Shown in pieces: positions 15,981 to 24,914 of a DNA stretch of 60,436 nt (position 1 is its first letter; each line of letters begins with the position of its first letter). The position numbers and the translations under genes were made by a program. The notes beneath the pieces are model-generated. The model was not told the origin of the DNA. It did not search any database and was given only the letters and a program-made list of their open reading frames with translations. Source of the stretch: Parasporobacterium paucivorans DSM 15970 (GTDB taxonomy: Bacteria; Bacillota; Clostridia; Lachnospirales; Lachnospiraceae); contig NZ_FQYT01000019.1 of the NCBI RefSeq assembly GCF_900141895.1, forward strand, positions 1 through 60,436, given 5' to 3'.

Positions 15981-17189
15981 ATGCAGGAATACAAGTGTGT
16001 TGTTAAAGGGGTAGACGGAAAAACCATCAAAAATTACAAGTTGAAAGCTGAGGACGAAGCGGCCTTAATGAAGCAGATAAAAGCGAATGCTTTATATCTT
16101 GTCAGCTTTCAGAAAACCGAGGCCAAAAAGGATATCATCGGAGGCAATAAGCTGAAGCTGTCACTGAAGGACATTGCCATGTTTTCCCGACAGCTGTCGG
16201 CCATGCTGGAAGCCGGAGTGACCCTGGTAAAGGCGCTGAACATACTTTATCTCCAGATGGAGAAAAAGAACGTGAAGGAAAGCATCCGAAGGCTTTATGA
16301 AAGCGTCCAGAAGGGCGAACAGCTGTCGGAAGCATTGAAAAAGCAGGAAAATGTCTATCCTGAAATCATGATAAGCATGGTGGAAGCCGGAGAAGCCAGC
16401 GGAAGCCTGGATTCTGTCATCGCCAGAGTGGCCGACACCTTCGAAAAAGATGTCAAACTGAGAAACAAGATCAGATCCTCCATGATGTACCCCATCATTC
16501 TTGCAGTGCTTTGCGTAGCCGTCGTATTGATTCTGGTTATGAAAGTACTCCCCGTATTTATGACCATGTTTACGGCAGATATGGTTTTGCCACTGCCGAC
16601 CAGGATACTGCTGGCATTCTCTGGTATTCTAACCGGATACTGGTACATAATATTCCTGGCAATCGCCATAATCGTGCTGGCCCTCAGAGCCTACCTGGCC
16701 ACGGAGGAAGGCAAGCGGAAATGGCATTATATGCTATTGAAAATGCCGATTCTGGGAAAGACCATTACCAAGATTTCTGCGGTACGGTTTACAAGGACTT
16801 TAAGTACCTTGTTGTCCAGCGGTATGACCCTGATCCAGTCTCTGGAAATCGTTATAAAAGTCATCGGCAACCGGATCGTAATGGATGGCCTGGAAGTCAC
16901 AAAAGAAGATATCCGTAAAGGAATGCCTCTCTCCCAGTCCCTGCGTAAAGCGAATATCCTGCCTCCCATGGTCTATTCCATGATCGGAATCGGGGAAGAA
17001 TCCGGTACCATAGAGGCTATGCTGGATAAGACCTCGGAGTACTATGATGATGAGGTGGAGAATTCCATCGCTAAGCTGGTTGCAATGCTGGAACCCATAC
17101 TGATTGTATTTATGGCTGCCATCGTTGGATTTATTATCATTTCGATAATGCTGCCGGTATTTAATATTTACGATTCAATCGGAAAATAA
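15981..17189 (+). CDS. pilC: Type IV pilus inner-membrane platform protein PilC
   Basis: The 402-residue protein has two T2SSF (GspF) repeats, each with the pattern FSRQLSAMLEAGVTLVKAL (about 65-85) or FTRTLSTLLSSGMTLIQSL (about 265-285). Each is followed by a Gly-Glu-x-x-G motif: EAGEASGSLD and GIGEESGTIE. Three membrane spans are present (about 168-190, 215-235 and 372-395). It forms the rotating platform that links the PilB/PilT ATPases to pilin polymerisation. GAGGTGGGAG lies just before the ATG. It starts the operon pilC-pilM-pilN-pilO-pilins. Family length is normal. Confidence 0.95.
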   Translation: MQEYKCVVKGVDGKTIKNYKLKAEDEAALMKQIKANALYLVSFQKTEAKKDIIGGNKLKLSLKDIAMFSRQLSAMLEAGVTLVKALNILYLQMEKKNVKESIRRLYESVQKGEQLSEALKKQENVYPEIMISMVEAGEASGSLDSVIARVADTFEKDVKLRNKIRSSMMYPIILAVLCVAVVLILVMKVLPVFMTMFTADMVLPLPTRILLAFSGILTGYWYIIFLAIAIIVLALRAYLATEEGKRKWHYMLLKMPILGKTITKISAVRFTRTLSTLLSSGMTLIQSLEIVIKVIGNRIVMDGLEVTKEDIRKGMPLSQSLRKANILPPMVYSMIGIGEESGTIEAMLDKTSEYYDDEVENSIAKLVAMLEPILIVFMAAIVGFIIISIMLPVFNIYDSIGK

Positions 17190-17232
17190 CTGCTCGAAAA
17201 TTGGATTTATAACAGCGATGGAGGTGGATGAT

Positions 17233-18267
17233 TTGCATTCTTTATTATCTTTGGACATTGGAAAGAAAAATATACATATCGTCGAAGGAAGCTTTATAAA
17301 AGGAAGCATTATGGTTAACAAGGCGGTTACCATTGATGTGCCGGAAGGGTCTTTCCGGGGGGAGACGATATCTGATCCGGAAATACTGATGGATAGTATC
17401 AAAAGAGCAATCCAGACTCATGGGTTTAACACAAAAGAGGCAGTGGTGACGTTTGATGGGTACGGGTCTGTCATCCGGGATGTTGACCTCCCGGCTGCCA
17501 AACCCAAGGAAATAGCGGAGATGATCAATAATGAGATGGTTCAGACCTATCATGTCACATCTGAAAAAGTGATCCAGTACAAAAATGTCGAGAAAGTTAC
17601 TGGTGAGGACGGGATCCTGCTGGACCGGTACAGAGTAGCAGCCATAGACAGGGAAATCGTGGAAGCCTACCATAATTTGTTGATCGGCTTAAAACTTAAA
17701 CCTGAGGCTATGGATATCAATATTAACGCTATGGACAAGCTCCTTGAAGGTGAAATTACCATAAATGACACGATAATCAATGAAGAAGGTGCCGTTCTGA
17801 TGGATTTCGGTGATGAATTATCAACCATTTATATCCTTTCAAAAGGCAAACCAATATTTTATAGACAGGTGGATTCCGGCGCCGGTGAAATTGAAAAAAT
17901 CGTCAGCGACCAGGTATTTGAATCCGTAGAGAACATCAGGAAGATGAAGGAAGAGGGATTCAACTTCTTTGGAAACGGTGAAGAGGAGCAAAAATACTTC
18001 AACATTCTCCGGCCGTTTTTTTACAATCTTACCGACGAAATCAGGAAAATCATCGGATTTTATACAAGCCGGCCAAACGTAGGCAAAGCAGAGCGGATGT
18101 TTTTGTTTGGAGGCGGCAGCAATTTAAAAGGGTTTGCGGAGTATTGCGAAAGCAGCCTCGGCATGCACACAGAACAGATCACCCATATTTCCAAGATCAA
18201 ATTCAAAGACCCGAAGACACCCCTTGCACCCTATATGAATGCAATCGGTGCTCTGGTTCGATATTAA
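17233..18267 (+). CDS. pilM: Type IV pilus assembly ATPase PilM
   Basis: The protein has the actin-like PilM fold: LLSLDIGKKNIHIVEG at the N-terminus (phosphate-1 loop), VLMDFGDELSTIYIL in the middle (second Gly/Asp motif) and a C-terminal FLFGGGSNLKGFAEYCE adenosine motif. It binds ATP in the cytoplasm and holds the N-terminus of PilN. I choose the TTG at 17233 (344 residues). GGAGGTGG ends 5 bases upstream of it, whereas the in-frame ATG at 17218 overlaps that site and has none of its own. It starts 43 bases after pilC and is followed by pilN. Confidence 0.92.
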   Translation: MHSLLSLDIGKKNIHIVEGSFIKGSIMVNKAVTIDVPEGSFRGETISDPEILMDSIKRAIQTHGFNTKEAVVTFDGYGSVIRDVDLPAAKPKEIAEMINNEMVQTYHVTSEKVIQYKNVEKVTGEDGILLDRYRVAAIDREIVEAYHNLLIGLKLKPEAMDININAMDKLLEGEITINDTIINEEGAVLMDFGDELSTIYILSKGKPIFYRQVDSGAGEIEKIVSDQVFESVENIRKMKEEGFNFFGNGEEEQKYFNILRPFFYNLTDEIRKIIGFYTSRPNVGKAERMFLFGGGSNLKGFAEYCESSLGMHTEQITHISKIKFKDPKTPLAPYMNAIGALVRY

Positions 18268-18286
18268 ATGAAGGCAGGTGATGTGG

Positions 18287-18844
18287 ATGAGAGATTATAA
18301 TTTTTTTGAGGTATTTGAGAGTAAAAAGGGCGTAAAGCTCAACCCCAGATCCCCGTTCTTCATAGCAGCTGTAATTATAGCAGTCTGTGTGGTCTTATCC
18401 CTGGGACTGGTCGTTCGCAACTGGATCTTGACGAAGAACATCGATTCAGCCACGGAAGAGCTGGCAAAGACGAAAACCAGCCAGGAATATATTCTGGCCA
18501 ATGAACTGCAAAACAGCATGGATGCCATGACAGAATATGAAAAAAGTGCGGATACCACTTTAGAGAAATTTACTTCAGCGGATATTATCGGCTCGCAGCT
18601 GATGACAGACATATTCAAAGGACTTCCTTCCAATGCGGTGGTCATATTTTTCAACTTAGAGGGATTAGATTTAAAAATGACATGCGATGTTCCAAACCGG
18701 GAAACAGCGGCAGAGCTGCTCTTGGGACTGAAGCAGACAGAGCTGATGCAAACGGTCAAGTTGGATACAATCGAAACAAAACAGGATAATACAGGGCTGG
18801 TCGTCAGAGTTTACGGAGTCCTAAAGGCAGGTGAAGCAGAATGA
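18287..18844 (+). CDS. pilN: Type IV pilus alignment protein PilN
   Basis: The protein of about 185 residues starts with a short cytoplasmic tail MRDYNFFEVFE, the part that docks on PilM. One membrane span follows (about 25-46, FFIAAVIIAVCVVLSLGLVV), then a coiled coil and a small extracytoplasmic alpha/beta domain. The ATG at 18287 is chosen because AGGTG lies 6 bases upstream; GTG 18278 and ATG 18281 overlap it. Its last bases overlap the pilO start (ATGA), indicating translational coupling. Sequence identity in PilN is usually low, so the call rests on topology and gene order. Confidence 0.85.
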   Translation: MRDYNFFEVFESKKGVKLNPRSPFFIAAVIIAVCVVLSLGLVVRNWILTKNIDSATEELAKTKTSQEYILANELQNSMDAMTEYEKSADTTLEKFTSADIIGSQLMTDIFKGLPSNAVVIFFNLEGLDLKMTCDVPNRETAAELLLGLKQTELMQTVKLDTIETKQDNTGLVVRVYGVLKAGEAE

Positions 18845-19611
18845 AAAAGCAAAGTGTCGCTATCAGGGGAAATGATAAAAGATTATTGATTATTCTGTTG
18901 GCAGTCATTATAGGTTTTCTCTGCTATAATTACGTAATCAATCCACAGCTTGCAAAAGGTTCTGAATTGACTGCACAAAAGGGTCAGGTTGATTTGGAGC
19001 TGGAAAAAGCCAAAAATGATATTGCAAATCTGTCGGACTTACAAACACAGGAAAAAGAAACGAAGGAAAAATTAACGGCAAGATATGAGTCGTTCTTTTA
19101 TAATCTCAACGAAGAGCGCATCCTGACAAAATTAAGCTCATTGATGAATGAATCCGGATTGCCGGTGACAACTTATACTCCATCTGTCCCGGTAGTTTCC
19201 AGCATAAAAATTCCACAGAGCACATACGTACCGATAGAATATCCGCTGCTGGATATTGCGGCAGCAGCCAACGAGGAACTGAAGCAAAACGAAGAAACTG
19301 CAACCTCCGAAACCAATCAAAATACAGAGGATGCCGCAGGCGCCCTGGATCCGGATGCGGTTCCAACGGTTGACATAACCATTGAAATAAGCGGTGCGAG
19401 CTATCCTTCAGTAATGAATTTCATACAAAAAATGGAAGAAATGCAGAAGACAGTACTGATTAAAAGCATTGAGTTAAATAAGAATGATACGGGTATCAGC
19501 GGTAATATGATCATATCGATCTACTCTCTGCCAAAACTGGATCAGGGAGAAGCGGCTGAATTTGAATTTTCACCTGTAATTCCGAGAGGCAAAGAAGATC
19601 CTTTCATGTAG
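18841..19611 (+). CDS. pilO: Type IV pilus alignment protein PilO-like
   Basis: The 256-residue protein has a short cytoplasmic N-terminus, one membrane span (about 14-34), a coiled coil (about 40-85) and an extracytoplasmic ferredoxin-like domain split by a low-complexity insertion rich in Glu, Thr, Asn and Ala (about 140-172). The final domain contains VDITIEISGASYPSVMNFIQ, the typical PilO strand-helix pattern. It pairs with PilN in the alignment complex. It overlaps pilN by 4 bases and ends 18 bases before the next start. The acidic insertion is unusual. Confidence 0.85.
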   Translation: MKKQSVAIRGNDKRLLIILLAVIIGFLCYNYVINPQLAKGSELTAQKGQVDLELEKAKNDIANLSDLQTQEKETKEKLTARYESFFYNLNEERILTKLSSLMNESGLPVTTYTPSVPVVSSIKIPQSTYVPIEYPLLDIAAAANEELKQNEETATSETNQNTEDAAGALDPDAVPTVDITIEISGASYPSVMNFIQKMEEMQKTVLIKSIELNKNDTGISGNMIISIYSLPKLDQGEAAEFEFSPVIPRGKEDPFM

Positions 19612-19629
19612 AAGGAGGTGTCCGGTATT

Positions 19630-20754
19630 ATGAAGCTACCGTTAAACAATAAAGGGGCAGCACTGGCCATGGTCATTATCGTGATGGTAGTCCTGATGAT
19701 CCTTGGTACGTCTGCTTTGGCCATGGGTCTGTCGGAGACCAAATTTTCAGTGGCAAACGAAAAAAAAACACAGGCAGAATACATAGCAAAAGCAGGAGCA
19801 GACATCGCAGCGGACTTATTTATCAGGGACAATAATTTTTCAGGAACCAATATTTTCACAAGCCCTTTAGCCTGGGGAAACGGAGTAATCAGCAGCGTCA
19901 CGGCGAACAAGGTGGATAACGCAGGCTTCATAAATGACTATGTCAACATCACTTCTACGGGCACAGTTGATTCATCCAGCCGTACGGTTTCTTTGCGCCT
20001 GTCCAAAAAGACGGAAGCGGAGGTTTTCGACGGGATTAGACTTATCGGAGCACAATCGGAATTCAACTTAAAAGCCCTGGATATTTCACATGATGCCAAC
20101 AAAGTGGTTAACATAACTGCAAATGTCCCGGATGCTTCGAATATACTTTTAAGCACGGGCGACGCAGCGGACCCTGGCATTGTTAAAAATGTGAGTGATA
20201 TAGCTTATCCTCCAGTGGTTATCCCTCCGGCAGGGACCTATTCTTCACCGGATACAATTACCGGCACGGCTGTTCTTGATAAACCCTATTATGATTTGAA
20301 AACACTGAAAAACGGCAATAATGAACTCATAACGTTTAAAGTTGCTGCAGGAAGTGAAATGACAGTGATTGTTGACGATCTGGAATTTAAGGGAAATGCT
20401 ACTGTCACTGGAGGCGGAAAGGTCCGGATTTACATCAGGAATACATGTCAAATTTGGACGCCCATTAGCGTCAACACATCATCAACAGGCTATCTGTTCT
20501 TTTATATCGCAAAAGACAAAAAGCTGGAATTTCAGGCCAATGGAACCTTAACCGCTTACATCTATGCACCGGAAGCGACCATACAGCTGAATTCAGATGC
20601 TACTACGTTGGTCGGATCCATGGTCGGCAAACTGATACTCAAAAATCCTTCCGGAGAAGGTCCTCACGGCCAATTCTATTATGCTCCCCTGCCGGAAGGG
20701 GATACGGTTACCCCTTTGGATTACGGGTACACAAAGCGTTACTATTATAAATAA
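19630..20754 (+). CDS. PilX-like pilus assembly protein
   Basis: The start at ATG 19630 is used because AAGGAGGTG lies 10 bases upstream. The frame upstream of it begins with a GTG inside that site. The 374-residue protein begins LNNKGAALAMVIIVMVVLMI, a PilX-type N-terminus: Gly-Ala followed by a 20-residue hydrophobic helix, with Glu at about position 30 (GLSETKFS). The remaining 300 residues are Asn/Thr/Gly-rich and beta-strand rich, ending with a segment FYIAKDKKLEFQANGTLTAYIYAPEAT that resembles a beta-helix or bactofilin-like sheet. It probably caps or seeds the pilus and displays the C-terminal domain outside. It lies between pilO and two minor pilins. Confidence 0.78.
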   Translation: MKLPLNNKGAALAMVIIVMVVLMILGTSALAMGLSETKFSVANEKKTQAEYIAKAGADIAADLFIRDNNFSGTNIFTSPLAWGNGVISSVTANKVDNAGFINDYVNITSTGTVDSSSRTVSLRLSKKTEAEVFDGIRLIGAQSEFNLKALDISHDANKVVNITANVPDASNILLSTGDAADPGIVKNVSDIAYPPVVIPPAGTYSSPDTITGTAVLDKPYYDLKTLKNGNNELITFKVAAGSEMTVIVDDLEFKGNATVTGGGKVRIYIRNTCQIWTPISVNTSSTGYLFFYIAKDKKLEFQANGTLTAYIYAPEATIQLNSDATTLVGSMVGKLILKNPSGEGPHGQFYYAPLPEGDTVTPLDYGYTKRYYYK

Positions 20755-20795
20755 CTACAACAGATTACTATTCCCAAAACCAGCGGGGTGAAAGA

Positions 20796-21236
20796 ATGAA
20801 GCCAATAAAATCCAACCGGGGACTGACACTGGTAGAGATTATAGTAGCGATTGCCATTTTGGGAATCATACTGACTGCCATCCTCAGCATGTTCGATGTA
20901 TCCATAAAAGAAACCTTTAAATCCGGTTTCAGATCAAAAGAAGTAATGGAAGTCCAGGACATAATTGATGATCTCCAGACAAAATTCAGCCAGGGTTCCA
21001 GTTCATCAAGTGTAATAGAAACCTACCTGAGCGGTAAAGGGTATAACAAGGCCGCCACTGCAAGTGCACTTTCAACCAAGGTTGGAACCAAAAATGTAAA
21101 TTATTTTGTGCAATACAAGGAAATAACCAGCGGTGCCACAACAGCAAAAGGCTACGAGGTCAGCGTATTGAAGTTCTTCAATAACGACAACAATACTGTC
21201 CGGCTTACCGCCTTTATATACAGGAGTGTGGAATAA
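20796..21236 (+). CDS. Type IV minor pilin (PilV/GspI-like)
   Basis: The 146-residue prepilin has the class III leader SNRG followed by LTLVEIIVAIAILGII. This includes the conserved Glu at mature position 5 and the cleavage Gly read by PilD. The mature part is a hydrophobic helix plus a small Ser/Thr-rich beta domain. It ends one base before the next pilin. Its short globular domain suits a minor pilin that primes assembly. Confidence 0.9.
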   Translation: MKPIKSNRGLTLVEIIVAIAILGIILTAILSMFDVSIKETFKSGFRSKEVMEVQDIIDDLQTKFSQGSSSSSVIETYLSGKGYNKAATASALSTKVGTKNVNYFVQYKEITSGATTAKGYEVSVLKFFNNDNNTVRLTAFIYRSVE

Positions 21237-21782
21237 ATGACAAATCGAATTCTCAGAAAAAATAGAAAAGGCATGACTCTGGTTGAGCTTATAGTAGCCA
21301 TGGTAATCCTGGGAATCGTAATGCTGGCAGTCACTTCCTTCTTCCTTTCAAGCAACAAGATATACGTTGTGGGAAGAGATCAAAGAAGTGTGCAGAGCGA
21401 ATCCAGACTGGCGCTGGACCAGATCCTGATGGACATCAGGTACGCAAAGGAGATCTCTTTGCTGCCTGCAACCTTGGCACAAACAGAAAAATCAACGACA
21501 ACGTATAATTACATATATTTCAAAGACGGATTAATTTATCGATCTATTTACAACACTGCTACATCAACCCGTAATGATCAGGCTTTGCAGGGCAATTTTT
21601 CCGAAGCTCAATCCTCATTCAGCAAAGCTGGTGACACAGCAATACAGATTGTGGTAGGCAATGATGAAGGAAGTCAAAGTTATATTATCGATTCGACCAT
21701 TCAGATTCCCAACCTGCTGCTGACAAATCCAAAAGGGAAACTTACCGGGGATAATATGTCAAAAGCAGTGAAATTTAAATGA
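21237..21782 (+). CDS. Type IV minor pilin (PilW/GspJ-like)
   Basis: The 181-residue prepilin has leader RKG and mature start MTLVELIVAMVILGIVMLAV, with the position-5 Glu. The first residue after the cleaved Gly is Met. The globular part contains SRLALDQILMDIRYAKEISL, the long helix with a Leu-x-x-Asp pattern usual in PilW/GspJ minor pilins. Its ATG directly follows the previous stop codon, so the two are coupled. It ends the first pilus gene block and is followed by a small terminator. Confidence 0.9.
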   Translation: MTNRILRKNRKGMTLVELIVAMVILGIVMLAVTSFFLSSNKIYVVGRDQRSVQSESRLALDQILMDIRYAKEISLLPATLAQTEKSTTTYNYIYFKDGLIYRSIYNTATSTRNDQALQGNFSEAQSSFSKAGDTAIQIVVGNDEGSQSYIIDSTIQIPNLLLTNPKGKLTGDNMSKAVKFK

Positions 21783-22351
21783 TAATCATTAAATTTATAT
21801 AATATTCATACACAAATGGGGCGTCGCAAAACAACTGATTTTTAGTTATGGAGCTATGCTCCTCTTTTTTTGCCTTTGGAAAGTTCTTGTTCTGGTCAGT
21901 TGAAATAAGAAGGGGTTTTGACGCAATCAAAGCAGTAACTAATTCGCCCACACAGGATTATAAACTGTCTAATATATAATAAAAACACCTTCCTGTAAAA
22001 AATCCTGCAAAAATAAACATAAACAACGGCACATTTTGGTAATGCCGTATAAGTTGCATGATTTATAGTTGAACTGTGGCTATACACATATCCTTTTCTG
22101 CAGTATTTGAAACCCGATTAACCAAGACAGTGTCTATAAGATGAGCCAGGTTTCTTGTATCTTCAAAGGTAGGCAACCATTGTGCTCGTGAGCTTAATGA
22201 TGACTTTGCAGATGAATTGAACCATATTAATGATGAAATGCAGAACTTCAGAGTGATAAATGTTATTAACAAATAGCTTGATAGGAAGACTTTTATACGA
22301 GCAATATTACAAAACAAGAGGTTACAAACAACATGGAAAGGAGCGAAAAGG
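21783..22351. other. Intergenic region with terminator and a short coding relic
   Basis: A terminator closes the pilin block (21850-21871). Further on, 22170-22276 reads on the plus strand as KVGNHCARELNDDFADELNH and onward to a stop, while the minus strand is also open for about 100 codons. Neither has a good start or ribosome binding site. The stretch looks like a worn 3' gene end flanking the recombinase. Confidence 0.5.
21850..21871 (+). terminator. Terminator after the pilin block
   Basis: GGAGC/GCTCC with a 3-base loop is followed by TCTTTTTTT. The stem is only 5 bp, so it is weak, but the T tract is good and it lies 68 bases after the last pilin stop. Confidence 0.6.
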
Positions 22352-23220
22352 ATGCTTTTTAATGAAGCTGCCAACAAGTTTTTTGACTATATGGCCAGCA
22401 TTGATAGGAGTCTAGGAACCATTGATATTTATTCCAGGGACCTGGTTATTATTAGGCGATTTTTAGAAGAACGTAATAATGGACCTGTGTACATTGAAGA
22501 TGTTACTCAGGATGATTTAGAAGCCTTTATGCGATTTGCAAAAGAAGTAAAAGGTTATTCGGCAAACACCAAGAGCGGTTTCTTTTTACACTGAGAAGCT
22601 TCTACGCACTTGCTTATAAAAAAGATATTGTTGCTAAGAATATTGCATTATCCATGGATTTCATGAGAATGCCAAAAAAAGAACGAAACTATCTTACGGA
22701 AGAAGAAGTGGATGCAACCATAGAAGAAATTGATAACAACCTGATAAGGCTAATGGCCACATTCTTATTTAATACTGGACTTAGAATCTCTGAATGCTTA
22801 AACCTTAAAATGAATGCTGTGGATTTTAAAAAACGCATCATACATGTGCGTCAAGGCAAAGGGAAGAAGGATAGGGTAGTCCCTATGAACAATAAGTTGT
22901 ACGATTTACTTTTGGACTATAGGGATAATTGGCGTGAGGCTTATACATCAGACAACTTTTTTGCAACGAGGAGAACGGGTTCGATTTCCTATTCGCATGT
23001 CAATTCAACAATAAGAAAAGCTGCAAAGCAGGCAGGCATTAACAAGCAAGTGTCTTGCCACATCTTAAGGCATTCGTTTGCTTCTGCACTGGTTAAAAAG
23101 AATGTTGGAATCGTTCAAATACAAAAGCTACTCGGACATGAGAGCCTGGCGGTAACTTCAATCTATACGCACACAAATACGGAAGCGTTATCAGACGCGG
23201 TAAATGCACTCAATGATTAA
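22352..23220 (+). pseudogene. XerC/XerD-type tyrosine recombinase, frameshifted
   Basis: Two frames together make one recombinase of about 290 residues. The first part (22352-22594) is the core-binding domain, starting LFNEAANKFFDYMASIDR after AAAGGAG. The second (in a different frame, open from before 22576 to 23220) continues RFLFTLRSFYALAYKKDIVA and carries the catalytic domain. That domain has TGLRISECL, RQGKGKKDRVVP, CHILRHSFAS, LLGHESLAVT and the tyrosine in IYTHTN. The frames join around 22570-22578 (AAGAGCGGTTT), where one missing base would restore SRFLF. All catalytic residues are kept, so the lesion is recent, or a sequencing error, or read through by frameshifting. It is followed 18 bases later by a partner gene. 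Confidence 0.8.
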
Positions 23221-23238
23221 ACGAGAGGGGGGATTAAA

Positions 23239-23838
23239 ATGGCACTTGTTGATTGTAAAGAACCCGTTTTTGATAGGCAGGTAGATAAAATATTAGGAAT
23301 GCTTGAAGATGGAACAGACCGAGTGGAAATCGCTGAAAAGCTTGGATATAAAAATCCGATGTCCCTTGATAACTATATGAGATGGCGTAACTTCTCCTGG
23401 GACTCAAGACAAAGGAATTTCGTGCCGGCAACGGAGCGGTATTCTGGTAGGGGAAGAGATAATTTAATGCAATTGCATGGCACATCAAAAGCAGCACTAA
23501 TTATATCCCTCTTTTCACAGGGGGAATCTGATGCGAAAGATATCGCCAGACAGGTCGGCTTCGATACGCATACGGAACTGGCCAGCTACATGAAGAGAAA
23601 AGGCTACGAATGGGACTCCCTAAAAGGGAACTATATAAAAACTTCTGGTGATAAGATACAACAGTCGGGAGGTCATGCTCATCTTGATGAGAATGCTTCT
23701 ATGGCTGTAATGCTTGAAAATATCTTGCCGCTGCTAAAAAACTTACAAAACACTGACCAACAACCATCAATATCTGAAGAAAAACAGAGCCTGCCAAGAT
23801 ATCAAGTTAAGGTAAACGGTAGTCCATGTGTACCTTGA
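23239..23838 (+). CDS. Protein with two internal HTH-like repeats, partner of the Xer-type recombinase
   Basis: GAGGGGGG precedes the ATG by about 6 bases. The 199-residue protein contains the same domain twice: residues about 13-62 (ILGMLEDGTDRVEIAEKLGY, then DNYMRWRNFSWDSRQRNFVP) and about 88-136 (IISLFSQGESDAKDIARQVG, then LASYMKRKGYEWDSLKGNYI). Each repeat looks like a helix-turn-helix followed by a Tyr-Met / Trp-Asp strand pair. The last 60 residues are low-complexity and acidic. It is probably a DNA-binding accessory of the recombinase directly upstream, since spacing and direction suggest one transcript. I do not recognise a named family with confidence. Confidence 0.65.
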   Translation: MALVDCKEPVFDRQVDKILGMLEDGTDRVEIAEKLGYKNPMSLDNYMRWRNFSWDSRQRNFVPATERYSGRGRDNLMQLHGTSKAALIISLFSQGESDAKDIARQVGFDTHTELASYMKRKGYEWDSLKGNYIKTSGDKIQQSGGHAHLDENASMAVMLENILPLLKNLQNTDQQPSISEEKQSLPRYQVKVNGSPCVP

Positions 23839-23845
23839 CAAAGAA

Positions 23846-23865
23846 TGCCGCCATTACCGGCGGCA
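23846..23865. terminator. Small GC-rich hairpin at the end of the recombinase-partner gene
   Basis: TGCCGCC (23846-23852) pairs with GGCGGCA (23859-23865) around a 6-base loop, 8 bases after the stop codon. No T tract follows on the plus strand. It could be a terminator or the worn end of the IS66 relic. Confidence 0.4.
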
Positions 23866-23874
23866 AATACTTGA

Positions 23875-24507
23875 TTATTTATTGGCTATTGTTTTGCGGC
23901 ATTCCTCAGGTAGCGATTTGGACTATGGAAGCAGTTCTTTCATGAAATCCAGACTGGTATCCTCCTGATGTTTTGGGATTTCAGTATGCAGATGTTTGAA
24001 ATACTTGTAGGGCTTCAGATTGTTGGTTTTCGCTGTCTCAGCAATGCTATAGATGATGGCACTTGCTTTTGCTCCATTTATGGTATCAATCAGATGCCAG
24101 TTGGCTTTTCCTACGCAAAAGCCCCGGATAGCCTGCTCCTCAGCGTTGTTGTCTGCAGGAACCAGACCATCTTCCAGGAATACCCTTAGATACTTTTCCT
24201 GATTCAGGCAGTAGGTAAAGCCTTTTCCGGTCTCGGATTTTTTGGGTACCTTATCCCGGCTTTCCCTTATCCACGCAAAGAAGGCCTCTACCAGTGGTCT
24301 GACACTGAGCTGACGCCTTTTCGCACGTTCCCCAGGAGTGAGTTTTGCAAGACTTTCCTCAATCTTGTAGATAGCACCGATCTGTTTCAGCGCCTGGTAG
24401 GCAAAGGTATCCTTTGCCTTGTCCTTGCCGAGTGCCTTTACCACATCGGCAAACCGCCTCCTGGCGTGGGACCAGCAGCCTGCTATCTTCAGGAACTGAA
24501 TCGGGTC
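23875..24507 (-). pseudogene. IS66-family transposase TnpC, C-terminal relic
   Basis: The frame runs from an in-frame stop at 24508-24510 through IKIAGCWSHARRRFADVV-like sequence (observed LKIAGCWSHARRRFADVVKA). It then has LAKLTPGERAKRRQ, YLRVFLEDGLVPADNNAEEQAIRGF and NGAKASAIIYSIAETAKTN, all hallmarks of the IS66 DDE domain's C-terminal half. A premature TAG at 23923-23925 replaces a Trp codon; beyond it the frame still reads SKSLPEECRKT to the natural end at 23875. The N-terminal half and the accessory genes are missing. It is non-functional. Confidence 0.88.
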
Positions 24508-24914
24508 TTAGGTAGCCCCAACAGTGGAATAGATGGTCAGTTTTGAATTTTTGTTCCCCATAACTCTTCCAATACTTTAAGATAAAAAGCTAGAAGCAGA
24601 TTTCACACCGTTTCTAGGAATTTATTTTATTCTGTTTTACAAGCATCAACCCCAACAATCGAGATTGAACCGGATTTTCCTGAAACTTCCACATTTATTA
24701 TTGAGCCTTTATATAAAGCGGATAAGGGACAAAGTCCCCGGCCAGGTCTTTGTCCCTTAAGATATTATCCCTCTTCAGCATAAACTTATCAGTTTACACA
24801 TATTGTGAAACAAACAATCAACTCTCCTGACTTTTATTTGAGACCAGGCATGATATTAATTTAAAATAGTGTAATTTGGATAGCAAATAACAGTATAATT
24901 TGTTATCTTCTAGT
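24508..24914. other. Intergenic region behind the IS66 relic
   Basis: No gene is seen. The stretch contains a short minus-strand open frame starting MGNKNSKLTIYSTVGAT that abuts the transposase relic, and the hairpin at 24724-24758. The rest is AT-rich sequence downstream of pilA. Confidence 0.5.
24724..24758. terminator. Strong hairpin downstream of pilA
   Basis: AAGGGACAAAG (24724-24734) and CTTTGTCCCTT (24748-24758) form a perfect 11-bp stem with a 13-base loop. It lies about 157 bases after the pilA stop on the minus strand. There is no T tract on either side, so it could be a transcript-end stabiliser rather than a classic terminator. Confidence 0.5.

Noticed and set aside
22063-22377. 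104-residue minus-strand frame
   Set aside because: No ribosome binding site, a hydrophobic AT-rich composition, and overlap with the recombinase start suggest a chance frame.
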